Source: Sycobia sp. Sy_11 (lineage: Eukaryota > Arthropoda > Insecta > Hymenoptera > Epichrysomallidae). Taken from it: a DNA stretch of 64,000 nt. Below the pieces are notes generated by a model. That model was not told the DNA's origin. It searched no databases and worked only from the letters and a program-made list of their open reading frames with translations. A program made the position numbers and the translations under genes. Where the stretch lies: positions 248,001-312,000 of the forward strand of contig JACCIC010000223.1 of the NCBI GenBank assembly GCA_018907035.1, written 5' to 3'. Numbering within the stretch: position 1 is the stretch's first letter; every line of letters begins with the position of its first letter. Positions 32,540 to 47,588 of the stretch are shown here, piece after piece.

Positions 32540-33236
32540 AATACGAGGGTGGATTGATAAGTTCCCGGCCTGGCCGAGAAAAACAACGTTTTTAAGAATT
32601 TTTTTTTATTTCTCATCATAATCTCCTCCAAGGCTGATACATTTCTCATAGCGGTGTTCTAGTCTAATAATGTAATCTCTATAGACTGATTCGTCAAGTT
32701 CCTCAAAATAACCATTTACAGTTTCGATTAACTCTTCACTGTCCGCAAATCTCTTACGGCCAGACAATTTTTTCTGGTTAGGAAACAGATAATAGTCACT
32801 CAGGACTAGGTCTGGAGAGTAGGGAGGGTGCGGCCTCAATTCAAACTTCAGATGGTTGATTTTAGCCAGCGCAACGATTGACGTGTGCGCTGGTGCGTTA
32901 TTGTGATGAAACAAGATTTTTTTCTTCGCCAGATGAGGTCGTTTAATTTTCACTTCGTGGCTCAACGTTGCAATAAGTCTGTGTAGTATTGACGAGTGAT
33001 AGTTTTACCCTTTTCAAGGTAATAAATCTATGTAATACCTCTTACCTCCCTAAAAATAGTAGCCATAACCTTGTTCGCCGAAAAAATTGTTTTTGCCTTC
33101 TTTAGAGTTGGTTGCCCTGGTCCAATCCACTGTTTAGACTGTTCTTTGGTTTCAGGAGTGTATTGGTGGACTCAAATTTCGTCAACCGTTAGGAATCGAT
33201 GCAAAAATTCGCTTGGATTATGCTTATACAACGCCG
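32540..33236 (-). pseudogene. mariner transposase, C-terminal two thirds
   Basis: The left TIR TACGAGGGTGGATTGATAAG starts at about 32542 and matches the mariner at 59.82 kb. Minus-strand ORF 32606-32965 encodes IKRPHLAKKKILFHHNNAPAH (second catalytic Asp changed to Asn), PPYSPDLVLSDYYLFP (third Asp) and the tail YRDYIIRLEHRYEKCISLGG. Upstream frames to 33236 read PSEFLHRFLTVDEI, the region of the first Asp. The DNA-binding half is missing: at about 33236 the sequence changes abruptly into a viral-type ATPase, and the reading frame runs straight across the junction. Confidence 0.85.
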
Positions 33237-33640
33237 ACATCATGCAGAAAAATGCTCTGACGTTATCCTGCTTCTCACAAGCTACATCATCAAAAATCAA
33301 AATTGAATTGGGCAATGCTTCATCTGGTGGTATTACAGATTCATGTTCACTAAACGGCAGATATGTCAGACCTTTAATAAGTTCTAACATTTTTTTGCAG
33401 AAATTGATGCTTTGGCTGATTTAACGATTTTGAATAAACATACACATTCTCGAATCTAAGGCCGTTGGTATGACTGATTAAAGTTAATAAGCTATTTGTT
33501 TTCCCGCAATTTGATAGACCGCTGAACACTGGTCGTATACTATCTGCTAGTAACTTTCCATGCCACGTTTTCCTTTTTTTCTCGATTCTAAAATCAAAAT
33601 TAGTGATGGCGAGTTTGATTGTTTGCTCAGTGAAATCCAT
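33237..33640 (-). pseudogene. Viral-type FtsK/HerA DNA-packaging ATPase fragment
   Basis: Minus-strand ORF 33374-33640 (MDFTEQTIKLAITN...) has a Walker A P-loop GLSNCGKT at residues 41-48, followed by NGLRFENVYVYSKSLNQPKH. A single-base slip in a T-run near 33390 moves to ORF 33172-33390: LIKGLTYLPFSEHESVIPPD, then the Walker B strand SILIFDD (residues 29-35). P-loop, FENVYVYSKS and IFDDVAC fit the packaging ATPases of Polintons and other PRD1/adenovirus-lineage DNA viruses, which pump genome into capsids. The C-terminal half is replaced by the mariner at 33236, so the gene is broken. It lies head to head with the capsid-like gene starting near 33560. The assignment to ATPase class is strong; the exact virus family is inference. 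Confidence 0.7.
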
Positions 33641-34730
33641 ATTTCTGTGAATAAGTCAAATATATCATTGAACGATGAAAAATGCATAAATTCATGTTTT
33701 ATAGTTTTTTCACAGCAGATGAAATTTAGATTTATTAACAATGTTGATTGTCATATTTTTGATAAAATTCACTATGAAATTAATGGAGTAGAAGTAGACA
33801 AAAGAAAAATATCGTATTATGTAGTGTGATGAAAGGGTGGACTTCGTTTATTCCCAATGACACTCTTATGCTTGAAATTGCAGGCTCGCTTGGCAATGAA
33901 GAAGCTTCAAAATATCTGGTGGATAGACAAAGAAACATTGATGTTGTTATTTCACTGAGTATAATTTTGGGCCTTGCAGAAGATTACAAAAGTAGTAGTT
34001 AATATGAAGCACGAACTCATTTTTATAAGATCAAGATCGGACAGTAATGTATTAATCCATGAATGTACTACAGTTGATAATAATATTATATATGAAGAAT
34101 GTGACAAGATTGAATGGCTAATGCATTATATCATTGCATCTGATAAACAAAAATACAACTTCGAATTTCATTGGCAAGGAAAATCCTATCTCAATGTGTT
34201 ACCGTTCATGGAAACTTTTCAATACTCTGTTCTACCAAGCGCTAATAAACATATCCGGACAGAGAAAAACTTTCAATCAATTCGTAAAACCTCGTTTTAT
34301 CATTCTCGGCTTACAGACGAAGAAAAAAAAAGATGCTGCTGCAAATGCAAGTCGTTTTGATCATTATAATATTAGTAATGTGAAGCTTTTCTTAAATTCG
34401 TAATATTATCCATATAATTATCTAAATCTTGACATTGCTAATAATCGATATACACTACTCTATGATATGTATGCAAATTTTTAAAAAACATACTATGCAA
34501 AAGATCCTCAGTCACTCCTCAAAAGGACAAACTTTCTTTTTAATGAACCAATCATAGTTATTGATTGTTCGCGCCAAACTAAATCTGTAAAGAATGCTCT
34601 TATAGACGGGCGGCTAGAAATTGAGGCAAGAAATAACTTTCCAGACAACACTACAGCTTATTATTTGATCTTGCACGACCGCATCATACAGTATAATCCA
34701 ATAAGTGGAAATGTGAGAAAGGTAATTTAA
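33560..34730 (+). pseudogene. Possible double-jelly-roll major capsid protein relic (Polinton/PLV-like)
   Basis: Pieces in successive frames: ORF 33560-33829 (EFDCLLSEIHISVNKSNISL), SFIPNDTLMLEIAGSLGNEE with YLVDRQRNIDVVISLSIILG (33840-33990), ORF 33974-34360 (MKHELIFIRSRSDSNVLI, KIEWLMHYIIASDKQ), ORF 34134-34403 (KPRFIILGLQ, NISNVKLFLNS), then a frame through NNRYTLLYDMYANF and PIIVIDCSRQ to PISGNVRKVI and a TAA at 34728-34730. Summed, about 380 residues, beta-rich, lacking a signal peptide. I recognise this as a family recurring in arthropod genomes beside packaging ATPases. The capsid role rests on that pairing and on NVKLFLNS/YPY-type motifs, so it is tentative. At least four frame changes and several stops make it non-functional. 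Confidence 0.5.
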
Positions 34731-35338
34731 ATAAGCTATATGTAATATTGCAAAGAGAAACTCTTTGAAATTATTCTTGGAGGCCTCTATTAGCAACCAC
34801 TAAAAAAAAACAATTAAAAAGTAGAATTATTAGCTATAGTTATAATGGCACATTTCAAGGCGTACTATCCACTCCTCCAGACATTGCTCGATTAGAAAGG
34901 AACCTTGAGTAATTCTTCCTTGTAACGTCAGACCGGATACTGGCACAATTTTGAGGAGTGGGAGTGTGCCACAAGGAATGTATATATTCTAGCACACTTT
35001 TTGCTGTACCAAAAGGCTATATGCCAGTGCGCCTATAGCCTACCTACTAATGTCCTTTATAAAATCAACGAATTTTACATGTAAAAAAAAATGCAATTAA
35101 TATTAATTATATATGCAGTATGAAAATTAAAACAATAAAATAAAAAAAATAAAAAAATAAAAAAAAGTATTATCTTGTATAATTATATAGTCGTTATAAT
35201 ATACTTATTATTTCATTTACAAATTTATTGTAATTAATAAAGTTTTTCTTCAAGTTGCAAGAAGAACTTCATTGTAAATGTTAAAATGATTCATATAAAT
35301 TAAAATAGTTTGAAATGCAAGGGAGAAATAATATGCGG

Positions 35339-35340
<2 letters not shown>
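34731..35340. other. Downstream of capsid-like relic, mostly noncoding
   Basis: 34823-34914 is a short open stretch (SYSYNGTFQGVLSTPPDIAR, then a stop) that may be a scrap of another gene of the same virus-like element. The rest is AT-rich. Confidence 0.35.

Positions 35341-35341
<1 letters not shown>

Positions 35342-35399
<58 letters not shown>
35342..35399. repeat. (TA)n microsatellite
   Basis: Pure TA run. Confidence 0.95.
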
Positions 35400-35402
<3 letters not shown>

Positions 35403-36190
35403 AATGGTACGCGTGTCGGCCTCGAATACGAGGACGGCGGACTCGGCCATTGTAAAATGCGTACCCGGCTAGGCTTATCTCCGAATCGATTCGGCGTAGG
35501 AGAGGGGCCGTTCGTGAGAGGCGAAACGTCGCATGTACGAGGACGTGTAAGGTAAAGGAGGAAGAATAAGAAGAAGGGCGAGTATAATTGAATGTATCAT
35601 TAATTATACGAATTGTCGAATGGTGACAGGCACGCGGAGCCGAAAGGCATGGTGCGCAGGCCTCGGGCCGTCGATGCGACGGTGCACACGGAGGCACGAA
35701 AGAGAGAGAGAGTATAACGGGCTACCACTTACAGTCGGAGCGCCCATATCGTCAGTGTCGTCCACCTGTGATAGGAAGGTGGCGACGATAAGCCCTGCAC
35801 GCGTGGCAGCACGCTCTTGGCAGCCGAAGGAGGCAATGTTCCCGCTCGTCGGTAGTCCCGGGTTGTGGTGGTTAATCTGCAGAGGCAAAGAGCGGACGGC
35901 AGGCTCGCTAGCTCGATTACTACAGGTACGTTCTCGTGGCGAACTCGCGAATATTAGCATCGAGAGCGGCAATGAGCGTCAACAACACAACCGAAAATCC
36001 GAAAAAGAAATCTCGCGCAGCGAGGCGATAGCAGAACTAGAGGAAACTCGTTTCTCGCTCAAAAATTCACTCGCAATAAGGACGGAGGTTCTTTCCCTTC
36101 TCAAGGGCTTCACGCGCAATGAGCTTGTCCTACTCCCCCCTCTCTCAATCGAGTGTGTTCGGGCGTCAGCTTGTAACAAACTACATACTA
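35400..36190. other. GC-rich island, retroelement-like but unassigned
   Basis: Starts TGTAATGG after the (TA)n and shifts abruptly to GC-rich sequence. The ORFs on both strands (192 codons plus at 35620-36198; 122-138 codons minus) have no recognised domain and overlap each other. It is possibly a long LTR or 5' UTR, since composition resembles the solo LTR at 5.0 kb, but no target duplication was found. Confidence 0.3.
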
Positions 36191-37140
36191 AATATTGACA
36201 TATAAACAACAGATATTATGTACAGATATTTACACAGGCTGCGGCAGGAGAGAGAGCATCGGGACGTGCGATAGCCACAATAAGCGGCCCTTGCGATCCC
36301 CGTCACACGTTCCCACTCCAGGCGCTGGTAGCCGGAGTATGGCAGATCAACACAACATCTCTTTCCCTTATTGACCATTGTGTCAGGAAAGGGATTACTA
36401 CACAATACATAACTGGGGAAAGTCTTAATAAGGAGAGGATGGCAAAGAAAACCGCTGGTGCGTTATAGGCGAGAAGGTCATGCAGTTAGATGGCCTGTTG
36501 ACGGACCCGGGCTTAGGCTCGAGTGCGGCGGGGGGATTGGTCTCGCTGTAGTACTGAGCACTTTTCCACACTTTTCCTGTGGCGACCTGCTCTTCGCTTT
36601 ACCAGGTGTATGCAACTATGTCGGCGGCTCCTCCACCAGGGGTTGACACCTTGTCGCGTGCCTCTTGTAGGCCAATGTGGAGGCTCGTCTGGGGATCTTA
36701 GCGGCTGACCTGGCAATGGTCTGGGAGGGTGCGACCCTGCCCTAGAGCGGGCTGGGTGGTGAAAAGGTGCTGATGCGGCAAACCGATTCTCGGGCGCCAG
36801 AGTAACCACTCCGGTGGGGTCCTTGAATAAGGAACCCGCGTAGGTCTCTCGCGCAGCCGGAGCTGGGCCTCGGGATTCTCGAGAAGAGCCAGGCGGAAAG
36901 CCCAGAGGCTAAGGGCAACCCCCATTGCGTCCGGAAGGAGGCGCAATGGGTATTATATCCAACCCCCAAACCCAAGGTGGGAGCTATCGTGCTGAAGGGT
37001 ACCGACTTGGCCGCTGGGGTAGTAGCGGTCGCAAACGATGCCTCGGGAACACTGGGTGATCTTCCCGAGTATATAGTCTTACCGGCACATGCGGAGCTCT
37101 GTGTCGGCGGACTTTTATTTCCGTAGCTATTCGTGGGACT
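36191..37140. other. GC-rich retroelement UTR-like sequence
   Basis: Dense in GGCC/GGGTGG with multiple overlapping ORFs on both strands and no clear domain. It precedes the DUF4780-like fragment and may be its 5' region. Confidence 0.3.
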
Positions 37141-37400
37141 TTTATGGAAGTTAAAAAGAAAAATATAGAAGGCGAGGCCCGGGAGGATGCAATGCCCCCG
37201 AGGACCTCAGAAGGAGTTACTGGCCAAGTGGGCGAGGAGGACGCAGCTCCAGGCAACAAGTCTCAAATTCGATGCCTCCTTCTGTAAGAGAGGCGCCATC
37301 ATGTTGGTGGCCATCAACCTGGAGGCGAAGGAGTGGCTGGACGCTAGACTGGCTTCTCTGGACTTACCCTGGGGTGGGGCCAATCTGAAAAAATCTTAAT
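37141..37400 (+). pseudogene. Retroelement gag/ORF1-like fragment (DUF4780-like)
   Basis: Plus-strand ORF 37187-37399 ends in KRGAIMLVAINLEAKEWLDA, then LDLPWGGANLKKS. The pattern LVAINLEAKEWLD followed by PW-GA-L resembles DUF4780 domains found in insect transposon-derived proteins. The reading frame preceding it (from 37141, MEVKKKNIEGEAREDAMPPR) is shifted relative to this part. A GGCATGACGCGGATGCCGGG hairpin-like stretch follows. Only a fragment; no polymerase nearby. Confidence 0.4.
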
Positions 37401-37684
37401 GCCAAAAACTTCTTCCCGGCATGACGCGGATGCCGGGAGAAGTGGGTAGCGAACACCATCGTGTTAAAGAGCACAATAAAAGCCGTGTTATATTTTGTTA
37501 TATGCCAATCGTGTGTCTATTCATTTCTCTCCAACTTACCATTCCTCCTTGCTCCCCATCTAGTTGATCCCTCCAGGATCTGGTGTGCAAATTCGATATA
37601 ACTCACACACACATACACAAATACGTACTGCAGTACGCATTGAGAGGGGGGGGGGGTTAGTAACCCGAAAACGGGGTAACAAAA

Positions 37685-37688
<4 letters not shown>
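37401..37688. other. Spacer with G-run
   Basis: AATAAAAG at 37477 could be a polyadenylation signal of the preceding fragment. A G10 run lies near 37647. Confidence 0.35.

Positions 37689-37726
<38 letters not shown>
37689..37726. repeat. (TA)n microsatellite
   Basis: TA run immediately 5' of the Helitron-related TTGTATAAAATCGTC sequence. Confidence 0.9.
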
Positions 37727-37728
<2 letters not shown>

Positions 37729-38942
37729 ATAAAATCGTCAGCGATAGATCACATTTTTGGAGCAGACGTTGCTTTAGAGCAGCTTTTAACCTTCAAAACG
37801 GCAGAAGGCCGATATATCGGCTCAAAAACGTAATGCTAGGATACCTCATTATCTTTAAATATATTGATGCGCTAAGTTCGTATCTGAAGTTGGTTTGACC
37901 TTATCGCTTCAGAGTCAAGGTCAATGAATGTCATCTGAAGGTCAAACCTCGTAATATGGTTCGAATCATTCCAAAAGATAAATTTCTGAATCTATTCTCG
38001 TGAAACTGGTTTTTCAGTAAAATTACAGAAATACTTTTTGCTAGAAACGTACATATCATCATAACTTACAACCTACAATTATAAATTATATCGTACAATC
38101 ATATAGTCAGATGTTATCGATAGATTCATGTCGATCTTAGAAGAGCAATGTGAGAAAAATAGAAAATAAACTTCTGACGAAATGGAAAAATGTATAAAAA
38201 TGGAAAAATCTATAAAAAAGATAAGAAAATATAAAAAATAAAAAAAACTTAAAAAAGGAGCTACATTACTCTCTGCGTCCACGTCGTTAGCTCTGGGTAA
38301 AGCAGAAAGAGAGTAGAAGGCCTAAAAACTCCATATTTCTAAAAAAAAGCATGAATCAAAACGTATAAACCCTGATCTGGCCATATACCCTAAAGAATGA
38401 GTATACTAATGTCTATTCACAATCAAATAAGTGTCAAATTCAGATGTAGCGCCTCGGGATACGCTTAGATATAATTTTTGTGCGACTATATAGGATACTT
38501 TCTGCATTTGACCTTGAAGTGACCATATTTGACCACGAATAACCGTGATTATGAGCAGTTACGACCGATCAGGCTCCAGATTTGGATGCAGCACATTTCA
38601 AAACCTGAGAATATGATCTTACTCCTATTTTACGGAACTAAAAATTTTTCATGACCCTCCAGGGCCGGAGGGTCGATATATCGGCTCGGTCTATAATAGG
38701 ACCATTGTATATAGTTCATGGGTGATACAAGATATAAATTTGTGCATTTTAATAGGAGGTTTCGAAACTTCAAAACCCGCTCCTTTAAAGGTTAATATGG
38801 AAGCAATGATAGATAACTTACGGTAAGTTATTTATAGTAAAATCAATTTTTGCATATAAAATACTTTTTACTTAGATATTATTCGACTGTTTAAGAAATC
38901 GATTAGATTATTCTCTCGGACGAAGCCGAGATGGGGGATGCT
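37727..38942 (+). mobile_element. Helitron-like 3' half with internal insertion
   Basis: 37727-37790 (TTGTATAAAATCGTCAGCG, GCAGCTTTTA) and 38800-38942 (TTACTTAGATATTATTCGAC, GACGAAGCCGAGATGGGGGA then TGCT) match the 3' part of the elements at 2957-4196 and 51673-52612. The final CTAG is altered to CTTA. About 1 kb between is not shared; it is bounded by two copies of CGATATATCGGCTC (37811 and 38673), itself containing a palindrome. Confidence 0.5.

Positions 38943-39009
<67 letters not shown>
38943..39009. repeat. (TA)n microsatellite
   Basis: Pure TA run directly after the Helitron 3' end. Confidence 0.95.
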
Positions 39010-39012
<3 letters not shown>

Positions 39013-39490
39013 GGACGTTCTTTGTCAAACGGACCAAGGCTCCGCCAAAACTTCGTGATGATGGATTTTTATGATCTTTACATTAAAAATTATTTATTGA
39101 ACACTCTTCATGGGCCTGTGTGGCCTTTCCAAGAAACTTAAGATGGCCGCTCAATATGCCTATATAAAATAGGAGGAAAATCATGGTTGGGCTGTAAAAT
39201 CTTAGATAAGTATAAAAGTTACTCCGAATTCAGTCGATTTTAGGTGCAAGAGGTTAGTTATTGACAGCAATAGAAATTTCACTAGCTAGGTTGACGAATT
39301 CGATATGGTGGATCCAAGACGACAGTTGAAATCCAAAAATCGTCGAAAAATAATGTGTTCTCATGTGTTCTCAATGTAAGCTCAGACTTTAGATTTTTCT
39401 GAAATAATAAAATTAGATTACATCTTTCCTTCTTCAATGTGTAAAATGTCTAACTGCTTTAGAATTGTCAAAATACTTGGTTAAATATAA
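39010..39490. other. Unassigned stretch
   Basis: Nothing recognised. Confidence 0.3.
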
Positions 39491-39497
39491 ATTAATA

Positions 39498-39600
39498 GGC
39501 CTACGGTGGTGCGATCGCTAGACCGAACGACTAGTAACTTGGTGATCCGAGTTCAAATCCTAGTCTCGGCCGATTGACACAAGCACCGCTGTAATAATTT
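39498..39600 (+). mobile_element. tRNA-derived SINE-like sequence
   Basis: GAGTTCAAATCCT (39549-39561) matches the RNA polymerase III B box. A poorer A box (TGGTGCGATCG, 39507-39517) precedes it at tRNA-like spacing, and TCTCGGCC follows as a possible acceptor end against GGCCTACG at the start. It does not fold as an intact tRNA, so a SINE head is more likely than a tRNA gene. Confidence 0.45.
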
Positions 39601-39699
39601 ACATGTACTTTGAGTACAAACACATCATAGACATCTTTCGCTGATTAGCATCAATATTTGGATAGATAAATAGAGCGATGTCACATAATATAGAAAATC

Positions 39700-39702
<3 letters not shown>

Positions 39703-39750
<48 letters not shown>
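39703..39750. repeat. (TA)n microsatellite
   Basis: Pure TA run. Confidence 0.95.
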
Positions 39751-39754
<4 letters not shown>

Positions 39755-40059
39755 TTGAAAACGAAACTGAATACTACATCTATCCATATGAGAAATTTCT
39801 GAGAAATCTGACATGGCTGTCGCATAAATAGTTAAGATAGAATAAGGAATTTAAAATAGTTATAATAATGAAAATATCATGAGAAATTATATAATTATTT
39901 ATAAAAGTATATTAAGAAAAAATTATACTCTAAGATTTGTTAATTCCCTCTAAAAATTGTTCATTATTGGATTAATTTTTAATTAATTAATTGAGCTGTT
40001 ATAAAAAGGGTAGCTTGACAAAAAATATTGTTAAGGACCTTTATAGACCAAGGAACGTA

Positions 40060-40403
40060 ATATCCCGAACGTAAAATCCCGAGTGTGACCTTGATTTGAC
40101 CTTGAAATGGCCTATTTTCTAAAATAAAATAAAAAATAAAAAAATTTTTCTCAATATGATTTTAAACGTAATATTTTCCGCTGCTTTAGAATCCGGGATC
40201 AAAATAGGTGTTCCTATTTATAGAAATCACTTTGACCTTTAAATAACCTTGCAGGGCAAGTTCAAAGTCAAAAATTTAGACTTATTGTGTTGCCCACTTT
40301 GGCTTCTACAATTTTTGCTAGAACCACTGCCCTATCTGGTTTAACTTGCGAGTAATACAGCTGCGCCGATTAAAATAGGTCACCCTATATATATATATAT
40401 ATA
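40060..40403. repeat. Interspersed repeat with TGACCTTGA half-sites
   Basis: Contains TGACCTTGA at 40086-40094 and 40097-40105 and a weaker TTGACCTTTAAAT at 40234. It ends GATTAAAATAGGTCACCCTA next to a short (TA)n. The same half-site occurs at 37915 and 38509. Probably a MITE-type repeat; termini not established. Confidence 0.45.
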
Positions 40404-40439
40404 ACCATCGACCTGATTCCGTTCAGCCGAGATGCAGTA

Positions 40440-42084
40440 CAATACATTAGCGTGGAGGAGGAAAAGCTGATGATCATTCCTAGGTATTCATGCTTCTGTT
40501 ACGTTGTCTCTTCTGGACACAAACGTATCCACACACGATGAAACCAATCAAACGGATCCCGATAATCCAAACCCTACCGATACCATCGAAGAAAGTGATG
40601 GCGATCGTCTGAATAGACGTAAAACTACCACATCAACATCTGAAGAAGTGATAGAAAAGTCAGGTCAAGAAGAGCAGGATCTTCCAGAATGAGGTAAAAT
40701 TACCACAGGTGAAAAGGAAACAACCTCCCACCCAGTCCCTACCGCTAATGTGAATTTTCCCCCATACAAGTAACTACGCCGTCCTTCGAAGAAAATCCCG
40801 AAGGAGATGTATCGGATCTATAATACATTCAAGGGAGTATACAAGGAGATAGGAGAGACGATAGCGCTGAATGATGAGTCAGATAGTGACATTTCGCAGA
40901 AGATAGGACCTCTAGAAGCCTTCCGGTGGAAAATAATAGTTCACCGATATTCAGAAGACGCTATGCCCTAAACCTCGGGGCGTAGGTATGATCGATAAGT
41001 CCCTTCCCCTATCGGCCAGGCTGAAAAATCCATCGGAGGAACAGCCCCAAGAAACAACCTCCGCAGGCGAAGGTTGAGCCTACAGTGTACGGGAGTACAT
41101 TATAGGCTGAAGACGGCGAAGTCCGGCTGTATCGCGGCGATCGATGCGTCTTTATGCGTTTTGTCGCAACACATAAGACCGACAGGTGGAAAATCCGCCG
41201 AAAACATCAGGTGTTCAGAATACACAAATGAAATGGAAATTCATCGTACCGACGAATTACAAGAGTGACGAAAAAATCCCCAATGACGAAAGAGCCTGCG
41301 CCGATAATAACCTCAATACTCCCGAATCGTGTCCATACGAATTCACCTGAAATCTACAGGAGCAATGCCAAGCAATGGGAAAAAACGCTTATAATCAGTT
41401 CAAGGTCCCCATGGACCCAATCTCCGTCGCAGGTTTTCATGACCCACTTCCTAGGCCAATGACGACGCAATGTGATTCCGCCACCAACATAGTTCCAGGA
41501 AGAACTGCAATATCGACCCTCATAGAGTTAACGGTCTCACCATCCCCAATTTTGTACCCCCCATAAGGCCGCACCCATCCTTGCCTGCGAAGCCATTGCC
41601 AGGATTGGGCAGCACACCAGGCAAAAAGAAGAACGCTCCTCAGCAGACGGCACCGAATTTATCGGCATCGACCCAAAGGTGCACTTTACCTGCACCTGGC
41701 TGCTGGAATTGCGGTGCGCAAGGCAATCGCTACGCCGCCTGCCCACACCCCGAGGACCATAAGTTCTGATATAGGTGTGGCAGAACGACACGAGACATAC
41801 AAAATTGTTCGTCCTGTTCGGAACGAACAGCCCCTGTCGCAACGTCTTGGGTAGAAGAGCGCGACAGTGTCACGTAGTCAGAAAAGCGCGTGAAGACGAC
41901 ACGTAAGGATGCAACAAATAGCGCACCAGAAGAGGACATGGTGGAGCCTGAAGAAGGGCAGCTTGCAGCGAACCCGTCAGTCGCGCATAATAGTAGAGCG
42001 GACCATAAAAGAGGTCACAGGCGCCCTCTATCGCAACCGGTGATGATAGTCATGCCGGGAGCAACCGTTTACATCAATAAATAA
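40440..42084 (+). pseudogene. Retroelement gag relic with zinc knuckles
   Basis: A chain of acidic, proline- and serine-rich plus-strand frames (40504-40692, 41074-41268, 41265-41462) leads to ORF 41581-41769, which encodes CWNCGAQGNRYAAC. This is a CCHC knuckle with His replaced by Asn. After a stop the frame continues to a second knuckle-like CGRTTRDIQNC. Gag nucleocapsid knuckles bind genomic RNA during particle assembly. Stops separate the pieces. The family is Ty3/gypsy-like or BEL-like; it appears distinct from the gypsy pair to its right. Confidence 0.55.
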
Positions 42085-42715
42085 GCCATATTCCCATCGC
42101 CATACCATGCCCCGTTTATTTAGAGTCATCCCTACGACGCTACTCAAGAATTTCTCTATTGAAGTCCTCTAGTAAAGTCCACGTGAGAGTAATAAATATT
42201 CCGCGAAATTTAGTTAGAATATATGTAGCGACGTACCGAAATTACTACACAGGATCACAGGGATTAAAAATGGTCACCACTTCCACTATCATGAAAACAC
42301 TGAAAATGGCATAGCGTCAGCGGGCGAGAATGAGTTGGTGCATACCATTGTAAACGAGCAGAAAATAGCTCGCACATAAAGCTACTTACCTAGTAAATTT
42401 AACTAAACGATAGGTTTGATTCAAATAATTAAGATCAACTGAATATAATAGGATGAGAGAAAAAATACACTGCTAGCTGAAAAGTAAAATACACGTAGGA
42501 TTAATTAGGATAGAGTAGGTATAAGTTTTCTTGAATTATATCGACTCACGAACAATTTACGACTCATGTGAACATCAGCGGGTGCTTATTTAAAATAATA
42601 TTATTTTCCTTTTTGTTTTTAGTTACCATTCGAGATCTAATTGATCAAGATATCCTTTCGCTGCATGCTTCAGCGCGAGACTTCGACGCGCCCCCCACAT
42701 CGGTTTTGGGAGGGC
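42085..42715. other. Unassigned stretch before gypsy LTR
   Basis: Mostly AT-rich. TTTTTGTTTTTAG at about 42610-42622 resembles a splice acceptor, but no exon could be supported. Confidence 0.3.
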
Positions 42716-42717
42716 GA

Positions 42718-43475
42718 GTTTGTAGCCATACAAATTTACGGTTCGGTAGTAATAGTCAAAAACCGTGTGTGTGCGCGCGTATTAGCCGACGAGGTATACT
42801 ATGTACCGACAGAGTGCGCGCAGCAAATGAAAACAAGAGTGGCCCAGTGAGAATTCTCTCTTCGCTATCCAGCCGTCGGACAGACTAGTTCCGATTTAAT
42901 ATAGCACAGTAGCCAAGCCATCAGCTCGTCTCGAGTGAGACCGTCCAGCAGCTAATTATCATACCCAAGGTTTTCAAAACTCTTTCCGCTAAAATTATCT
43001 TCGTGTACTACGAGAAGACCACCGCTTGTCTACCATCGAATGCGTATGCAGCACGCGTCAGCAGGAAGAGATAGAGAGAGCAGCGAGAGGAAGCCGGCGA
43101 CAGCATCTTTGTCAACTTGGGGAAAGTAGCGTTAATATAATGAAGCTAAATATATGTTCACGCTCGCCGCCGTCCGCCCCGTTGTATAGTGCGCCGATGC
43201 TTGGTGTCACCGCGTTATCCCTCCACATTCCCCTTTCTCCGTCCCCGGAGACCGTGCAGATTTCTTCATATCTCACGTACATATAGCGACGTCGCAGAAC
43301 CCGCTCGCGGTGAGTTACGGCTGTGAATAACATTGTGAGTTTTGTATGTGTGAGCCACGTTAATAAAAGCATTGTGATTATTGTCGAGCGATATGTCTTT
43401 ATTCTTTTACTTCCACGTCCCCTCTCCCTTAGCTTAGCTACAACTGCTACGAGAACAGCGACCGGACGAGATATG
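42718..43475 (+). mobile_element. 5' LTR of left gypsy copy
   Basis: Homologous over its length to the inverted, interrupted sequence at 50531-50799 plus 54116-54745 (for example GGTATACTATGTACCGACAG here, CCGTCCAGCAGCTAAT, GCATTGTGATTATTGTCGAG). It contains AATAAAAGC near 43361, a likely polyadenylation signal, followed by GTGATTATTGTCGAGCG. About 757 bp. The exact first base is uncertain. Confidence 0.65.
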
Positions 43476-47290
<3,815 letters not shown>

Positions 47291-47588
47291 AGTTGGTATG
47301 TTTGATGTACTGTTTTGTCTACGCCGAAGTGTGCAGACGTAGGGGTGTTGTGGCACTCGTGTAATATCCTTTCTCTTTCTTTAACTGGTATTACAATTTC
47401 CAGTCATCCGGGCATTCGCCTATAGCATTTGAAAATGTATTTGGGCGGTGTTTAATTGTAAAAATTGTAATCTGTACTACTAGCCCAAAATGAGAAGGTC
47501 TGGTTCTAGTATGCCCTCTTACAGCAGCCTGTCGATTTCTTTCTGTGCTTGTTTAAGCAGCTGGTCCGGTAAACGACATAATCGCTGT

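Noticed and set aside
35620..36198. 192-codon plus ORF, second longest in the window
   Set aside because: Low in recognisable motifs, overlaps equally long minus-strand ORFs, and GC-rich composition explains the lack of stops.
39498..39590. Functional tRNA gene
   Set aside because: The B box is good, but the A box, anticodon arm and acceptor pairing are poor; a SINE head is more likely.
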